Program-made: the position numbers and the translations under genes | NCBI RefSeq assembly: GCF_010183535.1 | Contig: NC_071331.1 | Coordinates: forward strand, 17,918,001 to 17,982,000 | Direction of reading: 5' to 3' | Origin: Caenorhabditis remanei | Taxonomy: Eukaryota > Nematoda > Chromadorea > Rhabditida > Rhabditidae | Length of the DNA: 64,000 nucleotides | Notes under the pieces: generated by a model | Told to the model about the DNA's origin: nothing | What the model saw: only the letters and a program-made list of their open reading frames with translations | Database searches by the model: none | Shown here: positions 12,401-23,941 of the stretch, in pieces | Layout: every line of letters begins with the position of its first letter | Numbering within the stretch: the first letter of the stretch is position 1

Positions 12401-14660
12401 AAATGTTCTGTTGAAAACGTGACAAATGGTGCAATACCTTAAATATAGCATATCAAACTAAAACAAAATTCCTTGAAGCATAACATAACTCCTTCAAGTT
12501 CAAAGTTGTCTCAAAACAATGATCAGGCCCAGAAAGACATGTTTCCTGCAACCGAAACCAACCGAAGCTTGAACTGAATGTGATCTATTCAAGAGACCAA
12601 ACAACTAAGTCAAGATTGGATAGACTTCTCCGTCCGGCCTCCCGCAAATCGAATGAGCAGATCTAGCGGATCAAAAAGGTGGAGTCTCTCTCCCTTCCCG
12701 CCGAGTAATTGGGCACCGAAAGAAAGTGAGAGACGTCTTCTTTTACTTGTCCCTTCCAATTTGTGGGTGTCTTTTTGATCAAAAGAAATCCGGCGGCGGA
12801 TCCTTGAAAAATGGAAAATGCACGTCTTCAGTTCTCTTCTGACGACTTCAGAAGCAAAAGAGTGTGCATTCTAATTGGCGGGTTTTCGGTGACAAGTTTC
12901 AATTTTTAGTCAGAAGAGAATTTCCAAAATCATTTTCCAAATGTTGGTGCATTTCTAGAGGTATTATAATTCTAAATTAGCCCAAAAAGGTCTAGACAAT
13001 TGGTTCGCGGGGTTAATTCGAATCTGGTGCAAAGAGGAGGTAATTCGATGTCAGATAAACGAGCAGTTTGACAATGATGAGGTCAGACGGATTGACATCT
13101 CCACCCCCTCCAAATTGGGTAAAACATCTCATTCGTCAAACAGGGAGAAGAGGAAGAGTAGGCTCTTTTCTGGACAGGATTGGATAGGAGAGTGGGAAAA
13201 ATATTGAGGAGTGAGAAGACAGGAAATTGATCGTAACTGGGATTGAAGTCATGGTTAATATGGCACATGAGGGAGATTTGGACAGGGAAGCTCAATTGAT
13301 GACTGTGCTCATTGCTACTCTCGTCGAGCGGTCCTATTCAAGTTTTAAGCAAATTTTTGTCAAAATGCAATGTTCTCAGAAATTGTTCAACTACCTTTCT
13401 GCATCGGTCGTGTCTGAAAGTTTTCGAATTCTTGAGAGAGATTATTTCCAACTATATCAGATAAAGAAGTATATTAACTAAGCTAAAAAAGCAAGTATTA
13501 CAGGCCAAAAACAGAAGTATAGGCCGGCTCTAACTATCCCGAGTCTTATTCCTTTCGATGCTCGGCTCGAACTGTCCACGAGTTTTGATTCAGATTATAA
13601 GACTTTTGAAGCTGAAGCCGTTGAATTCAGATTCCGGATATTCTTGTAGATTTTGTATATTGAGAGTTTTAAATAATAAAGAAAAGAAACTAGACACGAC
13701 TATTAGTTCAAAACTCATTGTTCAATTAGGTCACTTATTTCTCTGAAATATTTTTTCTGGAAAATATTCAAAGTTTGCAAAAACTTTCAAGCAAATCTAA
13801 GTTAACCAACGTTTCAAAGAAGCTCAATAGAAATGCTAGAAGCTCCAGAATTCGCATGAGCTCCCGTTTCCCCATTCAGTGAAACTTCATAGAACAGAAC
13901 ACCAAACCCATCCGGGAAAATGAAAAGAGTAAAACAAGACTCTGAATATCTGTTTTCAAAATGAATATTTCGTAAACTGAGATGCACTGCTCCAAGTAGC
14001 CAAAACCTACCTTCAGCCTGCCACAAAACGTGAGTTTACTCGACCGAATCCAAATTTCCAACCTCTCTAAATACGGCGGAAAAAGTGTGTTTCAAACAAA
14101 AAAGCGTTACCTTTCTATACTTTTCTTCTGACTAGTACGACATGCTGCTCTATATGCGTGTTTTTCTTCTGCAGATATTGTTTTTGGGTATTCCACAAAT
14201 ATTTCTTTCCTGGGATTAGAAAGAGAACTCAAATCTTTTTTCTTCTTTTTCTTTTCTGGAGCTTCATTATCTGAACCACTTGTACTAATCCTGGCAGGCG
14301 TTTGGCGTGTTTCTCAACCTCTTTTCACTTTATGAAAGTTTCTTTTTTCGGAGAAAAATACCTAACAAGACTGAGTTTTAGAAACATTTGGATAAGTTTG
14401 TTTTTGCACTATTTCGGTGTTGCTTAATTTGATTTTGACATCTGAAATTTCCCATTAACGGAAATAATTATAAGCAGCCCACTTGCATTCACTAGCATGT
14501 TAGTCTAACCACAAATCTCTTCTTTTTCAGAAAAACAAACTTTGAAAATAACATGACACCTACTATTTATTCATCTCCATAAACTTTCTTTTCCTCCCCC
14601 TCTTCTTCTTTTTTTCATCCGAGTCGGATATCCGATATCTGGGTCTCTTTCTCTATTTGT
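9430..14660. other. Gene-poor intergenic region
   Basis: I find no spliceable gene. Purine-rich runs occur at 11030-11110 and 13130-13210. A degenerate relic of the family-1 MITE is possible near 12530 (CATGTTTCCTGCAACCG). This DNA lies between divergently arranged genes (gpa-7 leftward, the 80-residue membrane protein rightward) and may hold their upstream regions. Confidence 0.5.
10365..10580. repeat. Two direct copies of the dispersed ~90-bp repeat
   Basis: The copies at about 10365-10440 and 10487-10580 share AAACTATACAATAATT-like and AGCAGCTCCCA-AGAGGA words. A third, inverted copy lies at 8672-8770. Confidence 0.5.
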
Positions 14661-14777
14661 CTCTATGGTAACATTTCATTTTTGGCACATCAAACGCATT
14701 GATTTCTCATCGGCACATTCCCTTCCTTCCTTCCAACACCTTTTCATTCTCTTCCTCTTCAAGTTCTTTCTTTTAGA

Positions 14778-15353
14778 ATGCCAAAGCAACAATTTGAAAT
14801 CATCGACTACGCGGCTCCGTTGTTCGTTGGAGCAGCTTTTGCACTCGTTGTTTTCTTGCTCACATTCTTTATTAATTTCGCGTTTATTGGAAGAACCGAT
14901 GAGGTCACTGCATTTGAGAAGGTAAGGAAATCAGGAGACCAAGAGATTAGAAGAGCAGCTGATTATATTCCAGAGGTGGTCTAGAGACCAATAAAGTCAT
15001 TTCATATGACGTCTAGAGTCTGATATAGTGAAGATTAGGGTATGAAAATGTGTTGATTGTTTTGATTTGATTCCTTGACACGGCCCAGAGATATTGGGCA
15101 AGAGTTGGGAACCTTGTTCGATGTTTTCATTTTGGCATAGTGACCGTTAGCCAAGGGTGACCATGACTGTGGAGGAAGTTGGTGTTCGTACTTTTTGCAA
15201 AAATGAAACAAAAACTTTTTAAAAACACACTATCTGAAAAACTATAAATTTCAGCTCGGTGCTCGATACAATCTCCGCGTTGGACCACATCGTGTCTCCC
15301 TCGTGAAGTCTGCTATGGAAAAACACGTGGATGAGGATGGACATGAATATTAA
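14778..15353 (+). CDS. Small single-pass membrane protein, 80 residues
   Basis: Two exons, 14778-14921 and 15255-15353, join in frame to 80 residues. Residues about 12-37 are strongly hydrophobic (APLFVGAAFALVVFLLTFF), enough for one transmembrane helix. A short acidic N-terminal tail precedes it, and a basic stretch LRVGPHRVSLVKS and an acidic end EDGHEY follow. I do not recognise a family. The frame is kept across a consensus GTAAGG donor and TTTCAG acceptor, and AATAAA follows at 15417. The gene converges on the CUB-VWA gene, with stop codons only 88 bp apart. Confidence 0.8.
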
Positions 15354-15416
15354 CTCTCCCCAACCAACTTTCATTTCAAAACTCTCAATTTCAATAGAAA
15401 ATCTTCATTTTTTCTT

Positions 15417-15422
15417 AATAAA
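15417..15422 (+). terminator. AATAAA poly(A) signal
   Basis: AATAAA lies 63 bp past the stop of the 80-residue membrane protein and only 20 bp from the convergent gene's stop, so the two transcripts probably overlap at their 3' ends. Confidence 0.65.
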
Positions 15423-15441
15423 GAAATGTTAACCAACACGC

Positions 15442-16878
15442 TTACGGCCCACATTGAGAGCTGAGTCCCGAGCAGATTGCATTGTTGATTTGAGGGATCA
15501 ACGATTGCAAGTTATCGTAGCTGGTGGAGAAGAAAGCAAATCCAGAAGCGTACGCAAGCTTAGAGAGTTTAGCTTGATCGAGACCAGTTCCCATTCCAAT
15601 AACGATCACTTTTGCGTCTTGCTCTGTCCGGATCTTGTGGGCGAATTCAAAGGATTCGTTGTAGTCTTGGTCGTCGCTGAAATCGTTTGTTTTCAGGTTT
15701 TACTAGTACTGTAACTGTATAATCCCAAGAGTTTAATTAAAACTCACTTCGCATTAGCCGCCACGAAAACAATAACAACTTTCTCGATTCCATATCTCTC
15801 ATCAAACTCTTTGCTGTCACCGATTCCATCATAAGCATATCGGAAAAGGCATTCCAAATCAGTGTTGTTATCTTGGGTAACATCTGGAATATAGTCCAAC
15901 ATAGTCAGAACTTCTTGTGTAACGTTGGCGTTGGTGGGCACGTCATCTGCGGCCCAAATGATGGCGTAGTCGATGTCGGTCTGCAGAACTTATGGATAGA
16001 AAAAAATTTCAGCCCCCCCCCCCCCTTTACTTGCCTGAAGATTGAGCATAACTCTGACTTTATCTAATCCAACATTCCAAGTGGGTGTCAATTGGTTTGC
16101 GATGAATTTGATTTCCTTTTCAAAGTTAGACTGGGTACCAACGTTGGCCAAACCATTAACGACGAGGAAAATGTCACGGTTGCATGGGGAAACGGCTGAA
16201 AACATCAGTTATCCCATGTTTGGATTCTCAGAAAACTTACTGTTTACCGAAGAATATTGCATAGAGAATCCAGATTTCTGAATAGTTGGGTTTGATTCAA
16301 AAGTGATGACTGCATTTCTAGTGGTAGTGTAATAAGTTCCAGGAGTTGTGACAGTTGATCCAGGTCCTCCGATTCTGAAAAATGAAAATCAACTCTAATT
16401 ATCTTATGAAGATAACTCACTGAACAAGTTTCTTCGACACTACAGTTGGTCCATCATAAATTGTCACAAAGTCACAACAAGATTCCAAGTCGAAGTGAGA
16501 AAAGGAGAATCTGAAAATCAATTTTGAGTCACCATCATCATCTAAAGCTCTTATCTCACTTCAAAACCTTTCCAGGCTCTGCAGAAATGTAATAGTAACA
16601 TTTATCATTTGGTGGATAGTTGTATGGGTACATTGGGGAATTGATGGTACCATTGTAGTAGAAATCATTGTTTGTAGGGCATCCGATGAAGTCATCGTTA
16701 GAGGAAATGGTTTTGGCGTGGCTCTAAAAGTTGCATCATTAAATTATTATCGATTTTTCCTTATTCTAAAGATGTTGAATATTTTTCAACTTACATGAGC
16801 CAACTGCTTTGTTTTATAAGCAGTTGCTCCCAGAATAGAAGCTCCAATGAGCGAAACAAGAAGGAGTTGATTCAGCAT
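15442..16878 (-). CDS. Secreted protein with CUB-like and von Willebrand factor A domains
   Basis: Seven exons splice to 366 residues: 16878-16795, 16723-16560, 16510-16421, 16374-16241, 16195-16035, 15980-15748 and 15676-15442. Residues 1-21 form a signal peptide (MLNQLLLVSLIGASILG). A CUB-like domain follows, with C-P-T-N, YNYPPNDKCYYYI, LESCCDFVTIYDGP and Cys pairs. The C-terminal half is a VWA domain starting at DIFLVVNGLANVG, where the metal-site motif DxSxS is altered to DxVNG; it continues with DYAIIWAADD and KVVIVFVAAN and ends at CSGLSSQCGP. Similar CUB/VWA proteins form a nematode family, often expressed in the gut and sometimes pathogen-responsive; that role is inference. Intron 5 uses a GC-AG donor (CAG|GCAAGT). 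Confidence 0.85.
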
Positions 16879-17099
16879 TTTATTAACACAAATGGCACGA
16901 TTCTTATCGATAAAAGAAGCACGACTCTCCTTTTTTCGTCTTTTCCGGGTGATAACAATCAATTTTAAATTGATATCACTGATAACATATTTAGAACAGG
17001 CCAATGGACTTTGATGATGAATGCTCCGATGGACTAGGGGAGAGGGTGAAAGTGATTTTCTTCCAGAAACTTCTTGTGATTCAGATTTTATATGCATAT

Positions 17100-18262
17100 T
17101 GAAAAATTGAAATACGAATTGTTTCTATTGTTTTTTCTTGTTCTTTTTGTCCTCTCTACTTTTACCATTTCATAAGTTAAGTTTTTTTTAGTCAATAAAG
17201 TTGATATTTTCAATTATTTTAAGTTATGAATACTCCTGGATAATTAAAATGTTCATGATTAGATGATTAAAGCAGAAAAACCTAAAACCGGTCCTAAAAA
17301 TTTAAGGCACCACATGTTTTGCAGTGAACACCTCCTTGCGAGTATTCTATACTTCTCTGTTTGAAATCATTCCCTGAACATTTGATATCAGTCTCAGAAA
17401 TGCTCATTGTAATGGTAGATGATAAAATGTACACTACGTCAAATGGCACACTGTCGGCAAATAATAACTTCAAAAGAAAATAAGGGTAATAAGGAAGAAA
17501 AAGAAGTATAAACTATACATATACGAAAGATCACTTTCAGAATGTGGAAGAACTTTTTTGAAAATTTTCAGTTATAAAACTTATGAAACATATTATATAC
17601 AAGATGGTTGATAAGTATGTGAACTCATGATTTGACGATTATTTCGTAATTTGGAGTCGGACATGTCAAACGCTTTCAGAAGTCGTCTGCCAAAATCGTC
17701 AGTACGCCGCAGATGTTTTCCGGAAACGTGGCTTCATATATCTTGATGTGTCATACTAAGAGATTTGATATTTAGAAGGGAATGAACCATAATTATGTAC
17801 CAGAAACTAGAAATTCTGAAAAATTCCAATCCAGCAACTGATGGAATGACCAAAAAGTGCTAAATTTTCGAATATCAGCCACCCTGTAGAACTGTTTGTC
17901 TTTTTGGAAGTAAAGTTGGTATTTAACTAGCTTGTGGTAACTCATGCTTATTTTACAAGTAAAAGTGAACAGTCTTGTTTTATTTCTTTATGCATCGATG
18001 TCGTGTTTGCCTATCTTCTGGAATCCGGTCAAAGGCCGAGACGCATTTGACGAATTATGAAACTCGATTGATCTGAAAAGTGGGTGGAGCTTTCTCTTAA
18101 AAACCAGGTAAACTTTAACCGATTTGATTGTCATGAAACATACACTCGATGTTATCTGAAAATAATCAACAAACTGATTTTTAACGATCTTTGAAATATT
18201 TGACAAAATTCTCATTCTTCAGTCTCGACACAGCAACAAACCACAAACTTCAAGTTTCAATC
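17100..18262. other. Intergenic region before transporter 1
   Basis: AT-rich DNA without a supported exon. It presumably holds the upstream regions of the CUB-VWA gene (leftward) and transporter 1 (rightward). Confidence 0.45.
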
Positions 18263-20730
18263 ATGACTGGTCTCCATCTTCATGTAAATGAAATCCCGAG
18301 CCCCTTATCCATTCTACTTTTTGGTTTACAACAAATGATGATTTGTCTATCCGCTCTACTGGTTGTTCCGTATATTGTATCAGATATGCTATGTGCTGGA
18401 GAGAAAGCACTAGAGATACGGTAGGTATCATCGTGAAATGTAAAACGAAATGAGTTTCCAGTGTTCAATTAATATCTGCCACTTTCGTCACATCGGGTAT
18501 CGCTACTATTCTTCAGACTACTTTTGGAATGCGGTTAGTTACTTTCTTTCTGTTAAGATAATCATATTGAGGAAACCATTTCACAGACTCTCTATCCTTC
18601 ATGGTCCCTCGTTCGCTTTCATTCCTGCTCTCCATACTTTCCAAGCGGAATTTCCATGTAATTCAGATACAAGCACTAACAACTGGGAAGAGAAAATGCA
18701 AATGGTACCTGACTCATTTCTCTTTATATTGCGTCTAAACGATTTTCAGATTTCCGGAAGTTGTCTCATTGCTGTTCTCATCATGCCGTTTCTCGGTTTC
18801 ACTGGTCTTATTGGAAAGATTTCGAAATACATTGGGCCAGTTACAATAGTCCCAATTATGAGTTTATTGACAATTGGTACCGTGCCAGATATCGAAGAGA
18901 AAATGGGATTACACTGGATCTCTATTGTGTCAGGTTTTCAAAAATGAACAAGAGTACGAATACTGTGTTTTCAGAGAGTTTCTAATTCTTATCGGTTTCA
19001 TCGTTTTCCTCGGGCAAACGGAAGTTCCAATACCTGTTTTTTCATTTAAAGAAAAGAAAATTAAGTTCACACGGCAAAAGGTTTTTAGTCAATTTCCTGT
19101 GAGTGTTGTTGACTGAGCAACCAAAAACCTGAGTGCTTTCTCGGGATCATCATCGCCTGGATCATCTGCCTAATCCTTACTGTGACTAATTGGGAACCTC
19201 CCGGTGGAGAAGCTAGAACTGACAAGAATGTCAGTCTCGCTGTTTTCGAAAAGACTCCATGGATTCAAATTCCAAAACCCTTGTTTTTCGGAGCACCCAA
19301 ATTCAACGCAGCTTTGATTTGTGGATTCATGGCATCATGCTTTGCAGCAATGATTGAAAGTATCGGCGACTACAGTAAACATATAATGATGATTTTCTGA
19401 AAACACGTAGATCGTTCTTTCCAGATCTCTGTGCCAAGATTTCCAAACAAACTCGTCCACCCCCCTCGAACACAAATCGCGCTTTTGTTGTAGAAGGCGT
19501 CGGTTGTATTCTGGCAGCTCTTTGGGGTGTTGGTACTGGAATAACGTGTTACGCAGAGAACATTGCTATCATGTCTGTGACAAAGGTTGGTCATTGAGAA
19601 AACGTGATTGTTGGTTTACGAGAATTATATGCAAAGATCACAAAAACGTGGGGGAAGAATTTGAATTTTAAGTGGACTGATACTTTTTTGTCATTGTTTG
19701 GACTTCACAGATTAATCCAGTCCTTATAAAAGTTTTTAGATTTTGATCTTCTGATTCATGAAGGAAAGTAAACAAAAAACTGAGTAATCCTGAAGGAAGC
19801 ACTCAGTACAATCTCATTTTATCATCCAATAAAATCGAGCCAAGTTTTAAATCAGTACAGTTCAAGAACATGCCAAAACCAATAACAATGCATATTTTAT
19901 TACTAGAAACTGTGATTGACGCCTCGTATACTTCCTTATAACATCATAAGTTTTTTGATAAGAACTAATAAAAAGAAAAAGTGTGAAAGTGTGACGACGA
20001 GTCGGGTACATGCTTGAACTAGGCAATAACAGACTGAATTCCAGGTGACAAGTCGTATCACAATGCAGATGGCAGGGCTTCTTCTTATCTTCGCAGGTAT
20101 CATTTCAAAGTTTGCCGCCTTCTTGTCAATGATTCCTGAACCGATCATTGGAGGACTTCTTGCAATGGGAGTATGTCTGATAAATGGAGTTTCATTGAGT
20201 AATTTACAAGTGAGGAGTTGGAGAAAACACTTTTTGAAGTGATACTTACAGACCGTTGATATGAAAATATCCAGGAACTTGACTATCATTGGGATAGCAA
20301 TTATCATGTCGATCACGACAGCGAGCCATTTTGAAAAGACCCCGTTAAACACTGGTATGGGTACCCATCCAGGAGACTTTTTCATCCTTCCGTTCAACTT
20401 TCAGGCAACAAAACCGTGGACGATGTTTTTGGAACTCTCCTAACTATTCGAATGCTCATTGGAGGTCTCATAGCGTTTACACTAGATAATATTGCTCCTG
20501 GAGCTACTAGAAAGCAGCGTGGATTTGTGGATGATGATGATTATGATGACGATGATGAAAAAGAGGCACTGACTAGTGTTGAACACAATGGATATGCACT
20601 TCCATCATCTGTAAACCAGTTCCTCTTGAGATATCCTTGGCTAACATATCTACCAGTGATACCTTCAAGAAAGGAGATTAAAGATATTGAAGACGAGAGG
20701 CAAGGAGACATTGGAAAGGAGAAAATATAA
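18263..20730 (+). CDS. SLC23 nucleobase/ascorbate transporter 1
   Basis: Ten exons give 548 residues: 18263-18420, 18462-18533, 18587-18704, 18750-18928, 18975-19098, 19134-19374, 19425-19585, 20045-20209, 20252-20354 and 20405-20730. The exon phases match transporter 3 one for one. It is a polytopic NAT/NCS2 membrane protein. It shows HVNEIPSPLSILLFGLQQMM at the start, the family signature ENIAIMSVTK in exon 7, and SKFAAFLSMIPEPIIGG and GVSLSNLQ after it. The C-terminal tail is acidic (a run of Asp and Glu near 20530). Family members carry nucleobases or ascorbate with sodium or protons; the substrate is not known here. Two splice signals are weak: a GTCAGG donor after 18928 and an AACCTGAG acceptor before 19134. 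Confidence 0.88.
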
Positions 20731-21039
20731 TGTTGAAACAAGACGTGAACATGTATACATGTATGAATTATGATGTAAATAATATTTCTCGGTAGTTACC
20801 AGCATCAGACAAGCAGCATAGACGCATCAGGCAAGCGTAGAGTGCTGGCCTGTTGCGGTGGTGTTGCGGTACAGTAGCCTACGTGTTGCGGAAATCTTCC
20901 TTCTGTGCTGCTCTGGCGCTGCTGCCTCCTTTGCTATATTTTCTTGCAATGAAGACAGTGTATTATTAAATTAAATTTATTTACAAACCTCAAATACAAC
21001 TACAACCTATAATAAACAAACTATGGCTTCAGGAATTTC

Positions 21040-21826
21040 TTGGCAATTGGTTTCTGATCGAGCAGGTTTTCAGTCCTACGCCTCTTCCTTAAGGTCGAAA
21101 GTAAGAGGGTTTCCCTGATGTTTCTCCTTTGAATATTCCATTCGAATCCTAGTTTTCCAGTCTGGCGACAAGAGCTTTGTCAATATCTTTGATAACCACT
21201 TTACTACTTTTGACAATTTTGTCAGACCGCTACCGTCTGCCTTCTCCAGTTCATCAATGAAAAATGTAGTTTCCTGTGATATTGAGTGACTTCCGGAAAC
21301 GAGATCGCACCTCTTGATTGAACTATATATGATCTAAGTTTATCGGTATAGAACTTCTTCATATCCTTCAATTGACCATCTGACAAAAATATTGAACAAA
21401 CAGAAGTGCAAAGAGAGACAATCCTTCTTTTTCCTACAGTATGACAATTTTTTGGAACATTTCCTGATAATCATCTGGATTAGGAGCGCTAGACTTCATG
21501 AAACCAACAAGCCGATTGTCTACCAGCATTTTACGATGGCTGGTTGGAACCCTACTGCAGAGGAGAGGTTCCGGATGCTTTGTTGCCAATCATTCTTCTG
21601 AGATCAAAAATTTCATTTCCAGATCTTCACTCATTTTCCGTTGCTTCGTGAGGTCAATCGTAGATTCCGAATACTTTGTGAATGTTTGCTTGTTTTCCTC
21701 CAATCTCAATCGTTTTACCACCTCTCGCTCATTTTCCACTAGTGCCGGTTGTCTTTGGGCTCGGTTGCATTCGATCCTAATCTCACTTAATTGTTCAGAG
21801 AGAAGTTGCATATCCTAAGTCACAAC
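21040..21826 (-). pseudogene. Remnant of a nematode coiled-coil gene, 3' portion
   Basis: Minus-strand reading gives a charged coiled-coil exon (MQLLSEQLSEIRIECN, then EENKQTFTKYSESTIDL), and further exon-like pieces such as DGQLKDMKKFYTDKL after a TTTGTCAG acceptor. No single continuous gene could be assembled. The same coiled-coil exon recurs at 42350-42460 beside F-box copy B. Here its upstream neighbour lies 11.7 kb away, at about 33500-33700, because a nested transposon insertion splits the locus. Function unknown. Confidence 0.5.
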
Positions 21827-21999
21827 CAGTGTGTGGTTTCAAGACCGCTTCGAGAAATTTCTCGAAAAAGTATTGAGAAATTTCCCGATAAACTTTATCG
21901 ATACTTTCTCGAGAAATTTATCGAGACGTTTCTCGAGAAAGTATCGAGACTTTTTTGCTCACAAAAGTATCAATACTTTCTCGATACTTTTCTCGATAA

Positions 22000-22005
22000 T
22001 TGATG
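22000..22005. repeat. Polinton target-site duplication, left
   Basis: TTGATG directly precedes the element's AGTAGTATAC end and is repeated at 32629-32634 directly after the other end. Six-base duplications are a Polinton/Maverick hallmark. Confidence 0.85.
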
Positions 22006-22866
22006 AGTAGTATACAGATTGTTTTAGGTGCATGCATAACGCAGGGGGCGGGGCTTGCGCCTCTTCCACCCACTGCGTTATGCATACGCTCCTAAAACAA
22101 TCTGTGAAAGTAAATGGTACTACTTGATAAGAAAATAAGATATTCACTGATTGGTGATAACTGATAAGAGTGTTGAGTTGAAAGATGGAGTAGTATGGAA
22201 ATTAGGTGTTGAAGGGATATGTTGAGATATGATAAAGAAGGAAATAAGGAGGTGATTACTGATAAGGTGATTACTGATAAAATGATAACGGATATGATGA
22301 TCACGGTAAAGTGGTTATCCGAACTACATTGCTCGAATTCCCAAAAAAAGTGATTAGTGATAAAGTGATAACTGATAAGGTGATAACTGATAAGGTGAGT
22401 ACTGTGAGGGGATCATCAGTTCACTACAGTATTCCAAAATCCAAAAGTAATCATTTGAGCAAGTGATAACTGATAAGGTGATAACTGATAATATGATGAT
22501 TACGGTAGAGTGGTTATCAGAACTACATTGGTCAAAATCCAGAAAAAGTGATTAGTGATAAAGTGGTAACTGATAAGGTGATAACTGGCAATACCGTGAT
22601 TACGATATAGTGGTTATCAAAACTACATTGCTTAAATCCTCGAAAAATTGATTAGTGATAAAGTGATAACTGATAAGGTGATAACTGATAATATGATGAT
22701 TACGGTAGAGTGGTTATCAGAACTACATTGGTCAATTTTCCAAAAAAGTGATTAGTGATAAAGTGATAACGGATATGGTGATACCGGATTAGATTAAAAA
22801 AAAGGAAAAAAACAGCGAAAAAAAAACCGCAGCTCGCTAGACTGCATAATGACAAGAATGAGCTAA
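22006..22866 (+). repeat. Polinton terminal inverted repeat, left
   Basis: The outer ~330 bp match the right end nearly base for base. The inner part has extra direct subrepeats (GTGATAACTGATAAG words and blocks containing ACGGTAGAGTGGTTATCAG) that make it longer than the right copy. It ends near CCGCAGCTCGCTAGACTGCAT, which is also shared. Confidence 0.8.
22014..22105. repeat. Subterminal foldback inside the left Polinton repeat
   Basis: Arm 22014-22044 (ACAGATTGTTTTAGG, then ATGCATAACGCAG) is the reverse complement of 22073-22105 apart from a small bulge. The ~28-base loop is GC-rich. The stem begins eight bases from the element end, and the same hairpin exists at 32529-32620. Confidence 0.8.
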
Positions 22867-23065
22867 TTTGGAAAATCAGACTATTATGTACTCTATGTTT
22901 CTCTAAAATCTCTTCTCTCTCATCACCATAGGTCATTGACATTTTTCAAAAGTTCACTTTTCCTTTGACACACCATCCCTCGTTTCAATAAAAAACACAG
23001 TTTTGAATTTTAATTAAAATTTATTTTCAAAAAAATTGTAAATAACAGAAAAAAGAAAAAAGTTA

Positions 23066-23617
23066 CTATTTATTTTGTTCAGTGGAAGTTGATTGATGAT
23101 TGGCCGACATTCTCGGTATTGGTTTAGGAAATTTAGCCAAGGTTGTTCGTTTTTGACAATCGACACAGAAATCGTATTCAAGAACCTCATTACTGATGGT
23201 GATTGATGGCCGGCAGCAGGGTGCCAATGCAACTGTCACACTTGCGCCACGTCCGGTGAGGACACACGGTAGCACTGAAATAACACTGTTCAATTTTTGT
23301 AATTTATTACTATTATGTTTACTTTTCTTCCATTTACTTTCTCCTTCTTCTACCAATTTTCCATCAACTGTCGTTTTCACTTCTGAAAAAAAAAGTTTTT
23401 TTTTTTGTTCATCAAACAAACCGTATAACGTTTTCGGGAACTTTTGAGCATGTGCAGGATACTTCAGAGCAAAGGTACGTTTTTCACACAAATTGCAAAA
23501 CTTTGAACGATATTTGCCATTCCGAATAGTAATAGTACTAGCACAAGAATCACACAGAGAATATACCAAAATTCCGGTTCCATTAACCAGAGCGCAAGCA
23601 GTGATATCGGACCACAT
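23066..23617 (-). CDS. Cysteine-rich protein with two zinc-ribbon-like modules, 149 residues
   Basis: Three exons join in frame: 23617-23422, 23382-23338 and 23274-23066, with short introns carrying GTTTGT and GTAAAT donors and TTTCAG acceptors. The protein contains a duplicated module: CDSC, about 19 residues, then FCNLCEKRT and a KYP ending; later PCC, then FCVDCQKRT with KFP. Such paired CxxC motifs suggest zinc-binding ribbons. An unspliced frame also stays open, so the splicing model is inferred from the signals and the better module match. It is the first gene inside the left Polinton end, transcribed towards that end. Function unknown; a nucleic-acid-binding regulator is one possibility. 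Confidence 0.6.
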   Translation of the reverse strand: MWSDITACALVNGTGILVYSLCDSCASTITIRNGKYRSKFCNLCEKRTFALKYPAHAQKFPKTLYGLFDEQKKKLFFSEVKTTVDGKLVEEGESKWKKSKHNSNKLQKLNSVISVLPCVLTGRGASVTVALAPCCRPSITISNEVLEYDFCVDCQKRTTLAKFPKPIPRMSANHQSTSTEQNK

Positions 23618-23941
23618 TGTGATTTTTTTTCTCAAACTCCTCAGTTTTATACCTATTCCTAAGCTCCGCCCCTAAAATTGTATCACCTAGAACCGGTTTT
23701 CGGAGCCGTCACCCTTTAGTTGCAGCCAAAATTGAAATGATGTCATCGAAAAACATTTCACAGAAGACGACTCAAAAACCTGTTTTCCAAAAATAGGTTA
23801 GATCCATCACATTTTGGAAGCCAACCAAGGCGGAATTGTTTCATCTAATAGTGTTTTTAAGTAAGAGAGTCCAAAGATTTCGGTAAAATAGGCTCCGCCC
23901 ACTAGCTTTATAAGGCCGGCTTCGGGGCAGTTTTCTTTGAA

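Noticed and set aside
17560..17720. Possible mariner-type transposon fragment
   Set aside because: A few words looked familiar, but no inverted repeats, TA duplication or transposase motif could be found.
22340..22790. Regular GATAACTGATAAG repeats as a CRISPR array
   Set aside because: Spacing is irregular, the spacers are themselves repeats, no cas genes exist, and the genome is eukaryotic. The repeats belong to the Polinton terminal repeat.
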